Source: Micromonospora sp. C31
Lineage (GTDB): Bacteria > Actinomycetota > Actinomycetes > Mycobacteriales > Micromonosporaceae
Direction of reading: 5' to 3'
Length of the DNA: 64,000 nucleotides
Assembly (NCBI RefSeq): GCF_018070575.1
Contig: NZ_JAGPXN010000007.1
Location: forward strand, 124,001-188,000
Below are positions 8,828-16,647 of the stretch, piece after piece. A program made the translations under genes and the position numbers. Below the pieces are notes generated by a model. It was given only the letters and a program-made list of their open reading frames with translations. It did no database searches and was not told where the DNA came from. Position 1 is the stretch's first letter, and every line of letters starts with the position of its first letter.

Positions 8828-9484
8828 GTGAACGTCTACCCGGGGGTACGTCTGGTGCTGACCGATCCCATGCCGGTGGGGGCCGTCGAGACCGCGCACA
8901 AGCAGCTCTCGCTGGCCGCCGAGGACCTCGACGCCAACCGGGTCGCCGCGCTCGTCGTCGAGGTGGCCGACGAGTGGGGCGCGGCGGCCCTGTGGGAGCA
9001 GGTCTGCGTGCCGATGCTGGCCGCGTTGCCCGGGCACACCGCGATCGAGGTCGCCGTCGAGCACGCACTCGTCGAGGGCATCCGTGTCGGCCTGGACGTC
9101 TTCCGGCGCGTACCGGGCCGTCCACTGCCCACCGGCGGCGTGCTGCTGGCGGGCGCCGAGCAGGAGACGCACTGTCTCGGCCTGCTCGCGCTGGCCGCAG
9201 CGCTGCGGGAACGGTCACTTGGCAGCCTGCTGCTCGGGCCGGCGCTGCCGTGGACGGCGCTCGCCAGCGCCGCCCGCCGCGTCCGCCCGCGCATCGTCGT
9301 GGTCTGGGCCCAGACGCCGGTCACCGGGCGCGCGTACCGCCTGGTGCGCTTCGCCCGCGACCTCCCGGCCATCCGGGTGTACGGTGCCGGCCCGGGCTGG
9401 ATCGAGCCGCTCAGCTCGCCGGCGACCCGCCTGTCCACGCTGCCCGCCGCCGTCGCCGCCTGCTCCGCGCCGTTCCTGCCCTGA
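8828..9484 (+). CDS. Stand-alone cobalamin-binding (CarH/LitR-like) module without a DNA-binding domain
   Basis: A 218-residue soluble protein. Residues about 25-95 look like the four-helix bundle of the B12-binding-2 domain, ending in EVAVEHALVEGI, where E78-H79 match the Glu-His of the CarH bundle. Residues about 100-215 look like the Rossmann-like B12-binding domain, with E113-T-H115-C-L-G118 fitting the E-x-H-x-x-G cobalamin motif and LLLGPALPWTALASAARRVRP the following strand-helix. The MerR helix-turn-helix normally found in front of such modules is absent, and the usual tryptophan over the cofactor is not obvious. It could be a light or B12 sensor acting through a partner, or an anti-regulator. 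The GTG start is uncertain (ATG 8870 is possible but would remove part of the N-terminus). Confidence 0.6.
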   Translation: MNVYPGVRLVLTDPMPVGAVETAHKQLSLAAEDLDANRVAALVVEVADEWGAAALWEQVCVPMLAALPGHTAIEVAVEHALVEGIRVGLDVFRRVPGRPLPTGGVLLAGAEQETHCLGLLALAAALRERSLGSLLLGPALPWTALASAARRVRPRIVVVWAQTPVTGRAYRLVRFARDLPAIRVYGAGPGWIEPLSSPATRLSTLPAAVAACSAPFLP

Positions 9485-9561
9485 CGCGGGCGCGGGCCGG
9501 GTAGGCGTCACCGGCCAGCCGGGTGCGTACGTCGGCGGGGCGCGTCGTCGAGTGGACGTGC

Positions 9562-9598
9562 CGCTGGCCGGCACCCCGGGTTCGGGTGCCGGCCAGCG
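9562..9598. terminator. Strong hairpin between convergent genes
   Basis: A 15-base perfect stem (9562-9576 with 9584-9598; left arm CGCTGGCCGGCACCC) around a 7-base loop. There is no T-run, as is common in actinomycetes. It lies between the ends of the cobalamin-binding gene and the minus-strand secreted protein gene, so it can serve both. Confidence 0.75.
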
Positions 9599-9625
9599 AT
9601 CCCCCTTGTGGTGGAAAGTCTGTGG

Positions 9626-10222
9626 TCAGTTGTTCCAGTGCTCGGCGACGAGGTCGGCGGCCTGCTGCTCCCACTGGGCGTAGTGGTCGGGGTACGCCGA
9701 CACCTGCACCGTCTGCGCGGCCTCGGTCAGGGGCATGTCCTGCCAGCCGTCGACCTGCTTGAGGCCCTTGAGGAACGCCAGGGTGGAGTACTCGGGGTCG
9801 GTGATCTGCTCGACCGTGCCCCAACCACTGGACGGGCGCTGCTGGAACAGGCCCTGCGAGTCGTGGTCGTTGCGGTCACCCAGGTGACCCAGGTTCTCCA
9901 GCTTCGACTCCTGCAACGCGGTGGCGATCGAGACCACGGCGGCGCGCTCGTCCATGCCGGCCTTCTTCGTCGCCGCGATGATCGCCTTGACGTTGGCCAC
10001 CTGCTCGTCGGTCAGGTCGACACGCGACTGCGCGCCCTGCACACCATGCGGCACCAGCTTGCCCATGTCCGGCTTGTCAGCCTGCACGGCGACGGCGGTG
10101 ATCGGGGTCGCCGCCTGCACCGGGGCGGTGGTGTCGCTGTGGTTCAGCGGACCGGCGGCCAGACCACCGGCAACGGCCAGACCCGCGATGCCGAGAACGC
10201 TCTTACGGATGATCGTGTTCAT
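9626..10222 (-). CDS. Secreted lysozyme-like/transglycosylase-like protein
   Basis: A 198-residue exported protein. The first 40 residues form a signal peptide-like region (IIRKSVLGIAGLAVAGGLAAG) ending near VQA-A. The C-terminal half carries ERAAVVSIATALQESKLENLGHLGDRNDHDSQGLFQQRPSSGWGT (cited in parts: the A-T-A-x-Q-E-S-x-L motif and the SQGLFQQRPS motif), which matches actinobacterial peptidoglycan-active lysozyme-like folds; E of QESKL would be the catalytic acid. The ATG at 10222 is chosen for its GGAG eight bases upstream. A long leader with two ECF-like promoters precedes it. Its probable role is cell-wall remodelling. Confidence 0.72.
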   Translation of the reverse strand: MNTIIRKSVLGIAGLAVAGGLAAGPLNHSDTTAPVQAATPITAVAVQADKPDMGKLVPHGVQGAQSRVDLTDEQVANVKAIIAATKKAGMDERAAVVSIATALQESKLENLGHLGDRNDHDSQGLFQQRPSSGWGTVEQITDPEYSTLAFLKGLKQVDGWQDMPLTEAAQTVQVSAYPDHYAQWEQQAADLVAEHWNN

Positions 10223-10315
10223 CGCAGATGCTCCATTCGGGGGTCGGCACCCACACACCGAGGGGGATCGGCTTCGCGCGGGTGCAAGCACCGTCCGGCG
10301 CTCGTGAACTCGGGG

Positions 10316-10361
10316 GATCTCCGGTCGAGCCGGAGGAGATCTCCGGCGTCGTACCGGAGGA
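10316..10361 (-). repeat. Two tandem small hairpins in the leader of the secreted protein gene
   Basis: Two successive units of 22 and 24 bases, each GATCTCCGG-loop-CCGGAGGA on the plus strand, so each can fold (CTCCGG with CCGGAG). They lie about 95 bases before the minus-strand start at 10222, inside the predicted leader RNA. A tandem duplication is the simplest origin. No c-di-AMP riboswitch consensus was recognised. Confidence 0.5.
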
Positions 10362-10466
10362 AGGATCAGATCGGCCGTGTCGGCCGGATGTGTGACCGGC
10401 GCGGGTCGGAAGGACCCGGGCTGTTGCGCGGGGCGGGGGGTGCCCCGCACGTCGGTCGGACCATGT

Positions 10467-10494
10467 GTAACGACCGCCGGCCCGCCATCATTCC
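10467..10494 (-). promoter_or_regulatory. ECF-like promoter P1 (GGAAT-17-CGTTAC), leftward
   Basis: On the minus strand GGAAT (10494-10490) is followed after exactly 17 bases by CGTTAC (10472-10467). This resembles the GGAAC/CGTC-CGTT architecture used by extracytoplasmic-function sigma factors. Transcription would start near 10460 and give a leader of about 235 bases before the secreted protein gene. Confidence 0.5.
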
Positions 10495-10554
10495 GGGGGC
10501 CCCGGCACGCCATCGCGGCGGCGTGGCCCTGCCCTGCTCGGTCGTACGCAGGGT

Positions 10555-10582
10555 GTAACGACCCCGCCCCGGCCACGATTCC
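10555..10582 (-). promoter_or_regulatory. ECF-like promoter P2 (GGAAT-17-CGTTAC), leftward
   Basis: A second copy with identical -35, spacer length and -10 to P1, 88 bases further upstream: GGAAT at 10582-10578 and CGTTAC at 10560-10555. In both copies the -10 is followed by AC. The spacers differ in sequence, so only the promoter elements are conserved. Confidence 0.5.
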
Positions 10583-10700
10583 GCCCCCACGATGCCCCCG
10601 GTCACACGCCGAAACCGGGCACCCCGCCGTCATGCGCCCCGACGACGACCCGGGGTGCCCGATCGGCCAGGGCCACCCGGACAGCCGTCCCGCAACCGGA

Positions 10701-10733
10701 CATCGGTCGCAGGCGGGTCACCTGCGACCGATG
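10701..10733. repeat. 13-base perfect inverted repeat
   Basis: Arms CATCGGTCGCAGG (10701-10713) and its exact complement (10721-10733) around the loop CGGGTCA. It could be an RNA hairpin or a dyad operator. It is followed 14 bases later by a second hairpin with a short T-rich tail. Confidence 0.55.
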
Positions 10734-10747
10734 GAGATCCTGGTAGG

Positions 10748-10772
10748 AGACGGCCCTCGGAGGGGCCGTTTC
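10748..10772 (+). terminator. Terminator-like hairpin with TTTCT tail
   Basis: Stem ACGGCCC/GGGCCGT (10750-10756 with 10763-10769), six-base loop, extendable to ten pairs with one G-T pair, then TTTCT. No plus-strand gene ends upstream, so it would terminate an unannotated short transcript or attenuate the efflux operon. Confidence 0.45.
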
Positions 10773-10873
10773 TCGCCAAGGTCTGAAGCAGGGCCCGGAT
10801 CCCGCACGGCGGGGCGACCACCCGGCGGCGAAGCGCACCCGGGAAGAGGTGGCGAGTGACCGCCGCCACATAA

Positions 10874-10952
10874 GATACGAACCGGTTCCGTATCGATAGC
10901 GACCCGCCTACGCTCGCACTGAATTACGAGTCTTGCCCGTATCGAAACGGGG
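10874..10952 (+). promoter_or_regulatory. Operator and promoter of the efflux pump gene
   Basis: GATACG (10874-10879) and CGTATC (10889-10894) form an inverted pair around AACCGGTTC, itself nearly palindromic. A -10 box TACGCT is at 10909-10914, with the right operator arm overlapping the -35 position. A second related dyad, CCCGT-ATCGAA-ACGGG, lies at 10936-10951 near the predicted start region. CCGTATCGA recurs in both sites, so one TetR-type repressor, probably the product of the downstream gene, may bind both. Confidence 0.55.
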
Positions 10953-10970
10953 CCGGGGGAGAACACGAAG

Positions 10971-12539
10971 ATGCCACCGCACGAGAACACGGGACACCCG
11001 AGGAGGTGGGCGATCCTCGGGGTGCTGGTGATCAGCCTGCTCGTGGTCGTCCTGGACAACACGATCCTCAACGTCGCGCTGCGGACGCTCGCCGACCCGG
11101 TGCACGGCCTCGGCGCGAGTCAGGCCGAGCTGGAGTGGTCGATCAACTCCTACACGCTGGTCTTCGCCGGCCTGCTGTTCACCTTCGGCGTCCTCGGCGA
11201 CCGCGCCGGGCGCAAGCGCTTCCTGCTCATCGGGCTGGTGCTCTTCGGGCTGGCGTCGCTGCTGTCGGCGTACGCGCAGAGCCCCGCGCAACTCGTCGCG
11301 GCCCGCGCGCTGATGGGGGTCGGCGGCGCGGCCATCATGCCGGTCACGCTCTCGATCATCTCCAACGTGTTCGACCCCCGCGAGCGAGGTCGGGCGATCG
11401 GCGTCTGGGCCGGCGCGGTCGGCCTGGCCGTCGCCATCGGCCCGATCCTCGGCGGTGCGCTGCTGGAGCACTACTGGTGGGGCTCGGTTTTCCTGATCAA
11501 CGTGCCGGTGGTGGCGCTCGGCGTGGTGCTGGTGGCGCTGCTCGTACCGGAGTCGCGGGACCCGGATCCGGGCCGCGTCGACGTCGTCGGCGTGCTGCTG
11601 TCGGTGGTCGGGCTCGTCGCGTTGACGTACGGCATCATCGACGGCGGCGAGCACGGCTTCGGCCGCCCGGTGGTCTGGGCCGCGATCGTCGGTGGCCTGG
11701 CGGTGCTGGCCTGGTTCGTGGGGTACGAGCGGCGCAGCGACCACCCGTCGCTGGACGTGCGGCTGTTCCGGGTGCCCCGCTTCGCCGCGCCGGTGGCCAT
11801 CGTCGGGTTGGTCTTCTTCGCCGCGATGGGCGTGATGTTCTTCAGCTCGTTCTACCTGCAACTGGTGCGCGGGTTCAGCCCGCTGGAGACCGGCCTGCTC
11901 TACCTGCCCTTCGCCGCGGCCCAGCTCGTCTTCGCCCCGAGCAGCGCGGCGATGGTCCGCCGGTACGGCGGCAGGGCGGTCGCGACGGTCGGGCTGGCGT
12001 TGACCGTCGTGGCGCTCGGCGCGTTCGCCTTCGTCGACGCGACCACCCCGGTCTGGGTGGTGCTGGTCGTCTTCTTCCTCCAGGGCACCGGGATGGCCAA
12101 CATCATGCCGCCGGCCACGGAGTCCATCATGTCCGCGCTGCCCCGACAGAAGGCCGGCGTCGGTTCGGCGGTCAGCAACACGGTGCGGCAGGTGGCCGGC
12201 GCGCTCGGCGTGGCGGTGCTCGGGTCGGTGCTCTCCGCGGTCTACCGGGCCGAGGTCGACCCCGCCCTGCGGGACCTGCCCGCCGGGGCGGGCCAGGTGG
12301 CGGGCGAGTCCATCTCCGGCGCGTACGCCGCGGCGGGTCGGCTCGGGCCGGCGGCGCCGCAGCTGATCGCGGTCGCCGACGACGCCTTCCTGACGGCGAT
12401 GCACTGGGCGGCGGGGCTCGCCGCGGCGGTCGCCGCCCTCGGCATCGTCGTGGTGCTGCGCTGGATGCCCGGCCGTGCCGCGACCCCGGCGGGAACGCCC
12501 GCGCCGGTGGCGGAACCCGAGTTGGCCGGGACCGCCTAG
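10971..12539 (+). CDS. MFS drug exporter, DHA2 (EmrB/QacA) type, 14 transmembrane segments
   Basis: Proton-coupled efflux pump in the cytoplasmic membrane, 522 residues. The first helix [14 protein letters not shown] carries the D-N-T-I-x-N-V-A-L motif of the DHA2 family (motif D1), loop 2-3 has GDRAGRKRF (motif A), and [18 protein letters not shown] is the family's typical helix 4. The segment near residues 225-245 gives the extra two helices of 14-TM pumps. GGGGGAG before the ATG serves as ribosome binding site. A TetR gene follows 11 bases after the stop, and dyad operators sit in the promoter, so it is probably drug- or metabolite-inducible. The substrate is unknown. Confidence 0.88.
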   Translation: MPPHENTGHPRRWAILGVLVISLLVVVLDNTILNVALRTLADPVHGLGASQAELEWSINSYTLVFAGLLFTFGVLGDRAGRKRFLLIGLVLFGLASLLSAYAQSPAQLVAARALMGVGGAAIMPVTLSIISNVFDPRERGRAIGVWAGAVGLAVAIGPILGGALLEHYWWGSVFLINVPVVALGVVLVALLVPESRDPDPGRVDVVGVLLSVVGLVALTYGIIDGGEHGFGRPVVWAAIVGGLAVLAWFVGYERRSDHPSLDVRLFRVPRFAAPVAIVGLVFFAAMGVMFFSSFYLQLVRGFSPLETGLLYLPFAAAQLVFAPSSAAMVRRYGGRAVATVGLALTVVALGAFAFVDATTPVWVVLVVFFLQGTGMANIMPPATESIMSALPRQKAGVGSAVSNTVRQVAGALGVAVLGSVLSAVYRAEVDPALRDLPAGAGQVAGESISGAYAAAGRLGPAAPQLIAVADDAFLTAMHWAAGLAAAVAALGIVVVLRWMPGRAATPAGTPAPVAEPELAGTA

Positions 12540-12550
12540 CTTCGGGGACA

Positions 12551-13159
12551 ATGTCCGACATGACTTCCACCGCGGACGTTCCCCGGCCGCCCGGGCGGCC
12601 GAGGAGCGTCCGCGCGGACGAGGCGATCGTCGAGGCCACCCTCGACCTGCTCGCCGAGGGCAGCACGATCGAGGTGATCTCGATCGAGGCGATCGCCGCC
12701 CGCGCCGGGGTCGGCAAGGCCACCATCTACCGCCGCTGGCCCGGCAAGGACGCGCTGCTGCGCGACGCCCTGCGTACGCTCAAGGGCACCCCGCCGGAGC
12801 CCGCCGGGCACTCGGTCCGCGACGACCTGATCCTGCTGGTCGGGGCGGTCGGCCACCACATCGACCCGCGGGCGGCGCGGATCATGCCCTGCCTGGTGCC
12901 GGAGGTCAATCGCAGCCCCGAGCAGTACCAGCTCTACCAGAGCATCATCGAGCCCCGGCGGGAGATGATGCGCGAGGTGCTGCGCCGCGGCATGCGCTCC
13001 GGCGAGCTGCGCGCGGATCTCGACGTCGAGGTGGTCATGGCGATGCTGACCGGCCCGATGCTGGTGCAGCGCGTCCTGCGCTGGCACCCCGACCTCGACG
13101 AGGCGATCCTGCCACAGCGCATCGTCGACGGCGTCCTGGACGGCATCCGCGCCCCCTGA
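12551..13159 (+). CDS. TetR/AcrR-family repressor
   Basis: A 202-residue regulator. The N-terminal helix-turn-helix is clear: IEVISIEAIAARAGVGKATIYRRWPGKDALLRDA in essence (key part AGVGKATIYRRWPGK), followed by a C-terminal ligand domain of the TetR_C_11 kind (PEVNRSPE, RREMMREVLRRGMRSGELR). It starts 11 bases after the efflux gene, in the same direction, so it is probably co-transcribed and represses that operon through the GATACG/CGTATC dyads upstream. ATG 12560 is an alternative start three codons downstream. Confidence 0.85.
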   Translation: MSDMTSTADVPRPPGRPRSVRADEAIVEATLDLLAEGSTIEVISIEAIAARAGVGKATIYRRWPGKDALLRDALRTLKGTPPEPAGHSVRDDLILLVGAVGHHIDPRAARIMPCLVPEVNRSPEQYQLYQSIIEPRREMMREVLRRGMRSGELRADLDVEVVMAMLTGPMLVQRVLRWHPDLDEAILPQRIVDGVLDGIRAP

Positions 13160-13210
13160 CGGGCCCGCCCGGCGGTCCCGGCGGCGGGCGCGCAGGCGCT
13201 CCGGCGGCGG

Positions 13211-15130
13211 TCAGGTGCCGGGCGTACGCAGGCGGTGCAGGCGCAGGGCCAGCTGCACCTCCAGCGCCCGCTCCGGCCGCTGCCAGTCCGCGCCGAGCAA
13301 CTGCCCGACCCGCTCCAGCCGCTGGGTGACGGTGTTGACGTGCACGTGCAGCAGCTCGGCGGCGCGCGCCAGGCTGCCACCCACCCCGAAGTACGCCTCC
13401 AGGGTCTTCACCAGCGCGGTGCCCCGCCGGGCGTCGTAGTCGACCACCGGCCCGACCGTGGCGGTCAGGAACCGGTCCACGTCCCTGTCGCCCCCGTCGC
13501 CGACCGCGCCCAGCAACAGCCCGACGAAGCCCAGCTCGGCCGTGCTCGCCCCCTGCCCCGAGCGGCCCAGCGCACCCAGCGCGGTCAGGCACCGCTCCGC
13601 CTCGGCGAACGTCGCGGCCAGCGACGCCGGCCCCGCCGACGGGCCACTCGCCCCGGCGGTCACCGGCCGGCCGGTCACCCGGGACAGGTCCCGGGCCACC
13701 GCCCGGGCGCTGCCGCCCGCGTCCTGACCGGGCAGCATCAGCACCACCCGCCCGTCGCGCGCCGCGGCCAGCCCGCCGCGGGTCGAGGCGTACGTGGTGG
13801 CCCAGGAGAGCACCCGCTGCCGGGCCGAGCCGGTCGGGGCGATGGCGTCGTCGCCGACCGCCACCAGCACGTGCGGCGCGTCCAGGTCCACCCCGAGCCG
13901 GCGGGCCCGGCTGCGCAGGGCGTCCGTGTCCCGCAGCGGCCGGGCGATCAGGTCGTCGAGCAGCTCGCCCCGGACCCGCCCCTCGGCCTCGGCGACGGTA
14001 CGCCGGAACAGCAGCAGCAGCGCCGTCACCAGCGCCGCCCGCTCGAGGATCCGCTGGTCGGCGTCGACCAGCTCGTCGTCGGGGCGCAGCACCAGCGCGC
14101 CCAGGTTCTCCGCCCCGGCCACCACGGCGGCGTACCAGAGCCGGCCCCGGCGCACGCTGCGGCCCTCCGTACGCGACGCGGCCACCGCCTCCACCATGTC
14201 CACCCGGTCCGGCTCCTCGATCTCACCGACCCGGGCCAGCCGCCGGCCCTCCGCGTCGAGCGCCAGCAGCGCCCCGCCGAGCACGTCGGTGACCGCCGAG
14301 GCGACGTCCTCCACGCCGCCGCCGCGCAGCACCAGCGCGGTCATCCGGTCGTGCGCCGCCGCGGCCCGTTCCACCGACGTGCTGTGCGCGCGGATGGTGG
14401 TGTTCGCCGCCGACAGCTCCTCCAGCGCCGCCCGCGTCTCGGCGAGCAGGCGCGCGGTGTCGATGGCCACCGCGGCGTGCGCGGCGAGGGACACCAGCAG
14501 CGCCACCTCCTCCCGGACGAACGGCCGGGCCGAGCGGTTGGCCGCGTAGAGCACCCCGATCGAGGTCGAGCCGAGCCGCAGCGGCACCCCGAGGATGGCC
14601 ACCAGGCCCTCCTCGCCGACCCCGGCGTCGATCTCGCCGGTGTGGTGGAAGCGCTCGTCCTCCGGGTAGTTCGCGGTGACGTACGGGGCGCCGGACTGGG
14701 CCACCAGACCGCCGAGGCCGGCACCCATCGGCAGCCGCAGCCGCTGGAAGCGGGCGGAGACCGAACCGTCGGTCACCCGCATGTACGTGTCGCCGCGCTC
14801 GTCGTCGTCGAGGGTCATGTAGGCGACGTCCGCGCCGAGCAGGTTGCGCGCCCGGTGCACGATCGCGCGCAGCACGTCGTCCAGGTCGCGCAGCCCGGCC
14901 AGGTCGCTGACCGTGTCGTACAACCCGGAGAGCTCGACCTCCCGGCGGCGGCGGCGCTCCAGCAGCGCGCGGACCCGCAGCGCCACCGTCTTGGCCTGCT
15001 CCAGCTCGGCGAGCCGCTCCGGCGGCACGCCCGCGGCGCGGGCGGCGACGAGCGGCCCCTCGAACTCCACCGCGGCGGCCTCGCGGGCGAGCAGTTCCAG
15101 GAACTCCACCGGTGACGACATGACCGACAT
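13211..15130 (-). CDS. GAF-domain PucR/CdaR-type transcriptional regulator
   Basis: A 639-residue cytoplasmic regulator. Residues about 80-235 form a GAF sensor (ADVAYMTLDDDE, GLGGLVAQSGAPY, LGVPLRLGSTSIGVLYAANR), followed by a coiled segment (RLLAETRAALEELSAANTTI), a second sensor-like domain (about 265-370) and a C-terminal PucR helix-turn-helix domain (LVKTLEAYFGVGGSLARAAELLHVHVNTVTQRLERV, key part HVHVNTVTQRLERV). The start is ambiguous: ATG 15130, ATG 15121, or GTG 15145 overlapping the upstream stop; none has a good ribosome binding site. It lies 14 bases behind the dehydrogenase gene and is probably in one operon with it, controlling it in response to a small molecule. Confidence 0.78.
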   Translation of the reverse strand: MSVMSSPVEFLELLAREAAAVEFEGPLVAARAAGVPPERLAELEQAKTVALRVRALLERRRRREVELSGLYDTVSDLAGLRDLDDVLRAIVHRARNLLGADVAYMTLDDDERGDTYMRVTDGSVSARFQRLRLPMGAGLGGLVAQSGAPYVTANYPEDERFHHTGEIDAGVGEEGLVAILGVPLRLGSTSIGVLYAANRSARPFVREEVALLVSLAAHAAVAIDTARLLAETRAALEELSAANTTIRAHSTSVERAAAAHDRMTALVLRGGGVEDVASAVTDVLGGALLALDAEGRRLARVGEIEEPDRVDMVEAVAASRTEGRSVRRGRLWYAAVVAGAENLGALVLRPDDELVDADQRILERAALVTALLLLFRRTVAEAEGRVRGELLDDLIARPLRDTDALRSRARRLGVDLDAPHVLVAVGDDAIAPTGSARQRVLSWATTYASTRGGLAAARDGRVVLMLPGQDAGGSARAVARDLSRVTGRPVTAGASGPSAGPASLAATFAEAERCLTALGALGRSGQGASTAELGFVGLLLGAVGDGGDRDVDRFLTATVGPVVDYDARRGTALVKTLEAYFGVGGSLARAAELLHVHVNTVTQRLERVGQLLGADWQRPERALEVQLALRLHRLRTPGT

Positions 15131-15144
15131 TGTGCGGCTTGCCA

Positions 15145-15927
15145 CTAGTTCGCCGTCCAGCCCCCGTCGAGCGCGATGGACGCGCCCGTGATGAACGCGG
15201 CCGGCGGCGAGCAGAGGTACGCCACCAGTTCGGACACCTCCTCCGGCTCGATCAGTCGCTTGATCGCCGCCCGCGCCAGCATGATCTTCTCGACCACCTC
15301 GGCCTCGGGGATGCCGTGGCTGGCGGCCTGGTCGGCGATCTGGCTCTCCACCAGCGGCGTCCGCACGTAGGCGGGGTTGACGCAGTTGGCGGTGACGCCG
15401 TGCGGGGCGCCCTCCAGCGCCACCACCTTCGACAGCCCCTCCAGCGCGTGCTTGGCCGAGACGTACGCCGACTTGTACGGCGAGGCCCGCAGCCCGTGCA
15501 CGGAGGAGATGTTCACGATCCGCCCCCAGCCCCGGGCGTACATGTGCGGCAGCGCCCGGCGGATGATCAGGAACGGCGCCTCCACCATCACCCGGTGCAG
15601 GTAAGAGAAGCGCTCCGCCGGGAACTCCTGCACCGGTGCCACGTGTTGCAGGCCCGCGTTGTTCACCACGATGTCCACGTCGGCGTCGAGCCGGTCCACC
15701 GCGTCCGGGTCGGCGAGGTCCACGCCCTCGGCCCGGCCACCGGCCTCCGCCGCCACCGCCTTGGCCGCCTCGATGTTGCGGTCCACCACCAGGACCTCGG
15801 CGCCGGCGGCGGCCAGCCGCAGGGCGCACGCCCGGCCGATGCCGCTGCCGCCCCCGGTCACCAGGGCGGTACGACCAGCGAGGTCGACGTGTACGACGTG
15901 GGGGACCGCCACGGGTTCTGCCGTCAT
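15145..15927 (-). CDS. Short-chain dehydrogenase, 3-hydroxybutyrate-dehydrogenase-like
   Basis: NAD(P)-dependent oxidoreductase, 260 residues. The cofactor motif TGGGSGIG, the NNAG motif, the catalytic serine in NISSVHG, and Y-x-x-x-K in YKSAYVSAKHAL are all present. The sequence around VNISSVHGLRASPYKSAYV and the C-terminal FITGASIALDGGWTA resemble 3-hydroxybutyrate dehydrogenases, which interconvert 3-hydroxybutyrate and acetoacetate; this specificity is inferred from similarity of motifs only. TAACTT lies eight bases before the ATG, with no ribosome binding site, suggesting a leaderless message. It is followed directly by the GAF/PucR regulator. Confidence 0.78.
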   Translation of the reverse strand: MTAEPVAVPHVVHVDLAGRTALVTGGGSGIGRACALRLAAAGAEVLVVDRNIEAAKAVAAEAGGRAEGVDLADPDAVDRLDADVDIVVNNAGLQHVAPVQEFPAERFSYLHRVMVEAPFLIIRRALPHMYARGWGRIVNISSVHGLRASPYKSAYVSAKHALEGLSKVVALEGAPHGVTANCVNPAYVRTPLVESQIADQAASHGIPEAEVVEKIMLARAAIKRLIEPEEVSELVAYLCSPPAAFITGASIALDGGWTAN

Positions 15928-15950
15928 GGCGCATGAAGTTACGAGCTGTG

Positions 15951-16001
15951 TGTGCGGGCGCACATGGGCCGACGACACATACTCGCCGGCCGGAGTGTGT
16001 G
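15951..16001. promoter_or_regulatory. Two dyads upstream of the dehydrogenase gene
   Basis: TGTGCG-GG-CGCACA (15951-15964) is a perfect palindrome 24 bases upstream of the dehydrogenase start. CACATACT (15976-15983) and AGTGTGTG (15994-16001) form a second, one-mismatch dyad. Both share a TGTG/CACA theme and bracket the expected -35 region, so they are candidate binding sites for the adjacent PucR-type regulator. Confidence 0.4.
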
Positions 16002-16119
16002 GCCGCCGCGCGCCCGGGCGGCGTGTCGGCGCGCCCGGCGTGTCCCCGGCGGCGGGGTGTCGCCCGGCTCGGTAGGGTGTCGAACACACGTACTGCTGAC
16101 GGCTGGGGGAGGGGGCGGC

Positions 16120-16647
16120 GTGCGGGTGCTGGGCGTCGACCCGGGGCTGACCCGGTGCGGGGTCGGCGTGGTCGAGGGTGTGCCGGGGCGGCCCTGCACG
16201 CTGGTCGCCTACTACGTCGTGCACACCGACCCCGGCGACGAGCTGCCGTTGCGCCTGTTGCACCTGGACCGTTCGCTCACCGACCTGGTCGCCGAGCACC
16301 GGCCCGACAGCGTCGCCGTCGAGCGGGTCTTCAGCCAGCACAACGTCCGCACGGTGATGGGCACCGCCCAGGCCAGCGGGATCGCCGTGCTCGCCGGTGC
16401 CCGCGCCGGGCTGCCCGTGCAGACCTACACGCCCAGCGAGGTGAAGGCCGCCGTGACCGGTTCCGGCCAGGCGGACAAGGCGCAGATGACCGCCATGGTG
16501 ACCCGGCTGCTGCGGCTGGCCGAGCCGCCGAGGCCGGCCGACGCCGCCGACGCCCTCGCCCTGGCCATCTGTCACGTGTGGCGCGGCGGGACGCGCTCCA
16601 AGCTGGCGGCCGCGGCCGACCGGGTACGACGAGGAGGAGCCAGATGA
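16120..16647 (+). CDS. ruvC: Holliday junction endonuclease RuvC
   Basis: Dimeric nuclease that resolves Holliday junctions during recombinational repair, 175 residues, normal length. [14 protein letters not shown] holds the first catalytic aspartate, [10 protein letters not shown] the glutamate, and [14 protein letters not shown] the C-terminal catalytic aspartates. The GTG at 16120 is preceded by a GGGGGAGGG ribosome binding site; a -10-like TAGGGT is at 16073-16078. The longer open frame upstream lacks family similarity and is not used. Overlaps ruvA by four bases (ATGA). Confidence 0.95.
   Translation: MRVLGVDPGLTRCGVGVVEGVPGRPCTLVAYYVVHTDPGDELPLRLLHLDRSLTDLVAEHRPDSVAVERVFSQHNVRTVMGTAQASGIAVLAGARAGLPVQTYTPSEVKAAVTGSGQADKAQMTAMVTRLLRLAEPPRPADAADALALAICHVWRGGTRSKLAAAADRVRRGGAR

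Larger units (their letters stand above)
10223..10970. other. 748-base divergent intergenic region with several regulatory-looking elements
   Basis: No protein gene is convincing here: the reading frames have no family motifs and their amino-acid usage reflects GC content only. The region contains tandem hairpins (10316-10361), two similar ECF-type promoters reading leftward (10467-10582), a 13-base inverted repeat (10701-10733) followed by a terminator-like hairpin (10748-10772), and the operator/promoter of the efflux gene (10874-10952). Confidence 0.6.

Noticed and set aside
10230..10460. c-di-AMP (ydaO-type) riboswitch before the secreted wall-active gene
   Set aside because: Such genes in actinobacteria often carry it, but the conserved blocks (for example GAACCCGACAGCT and GGGTGAATC) are absent.
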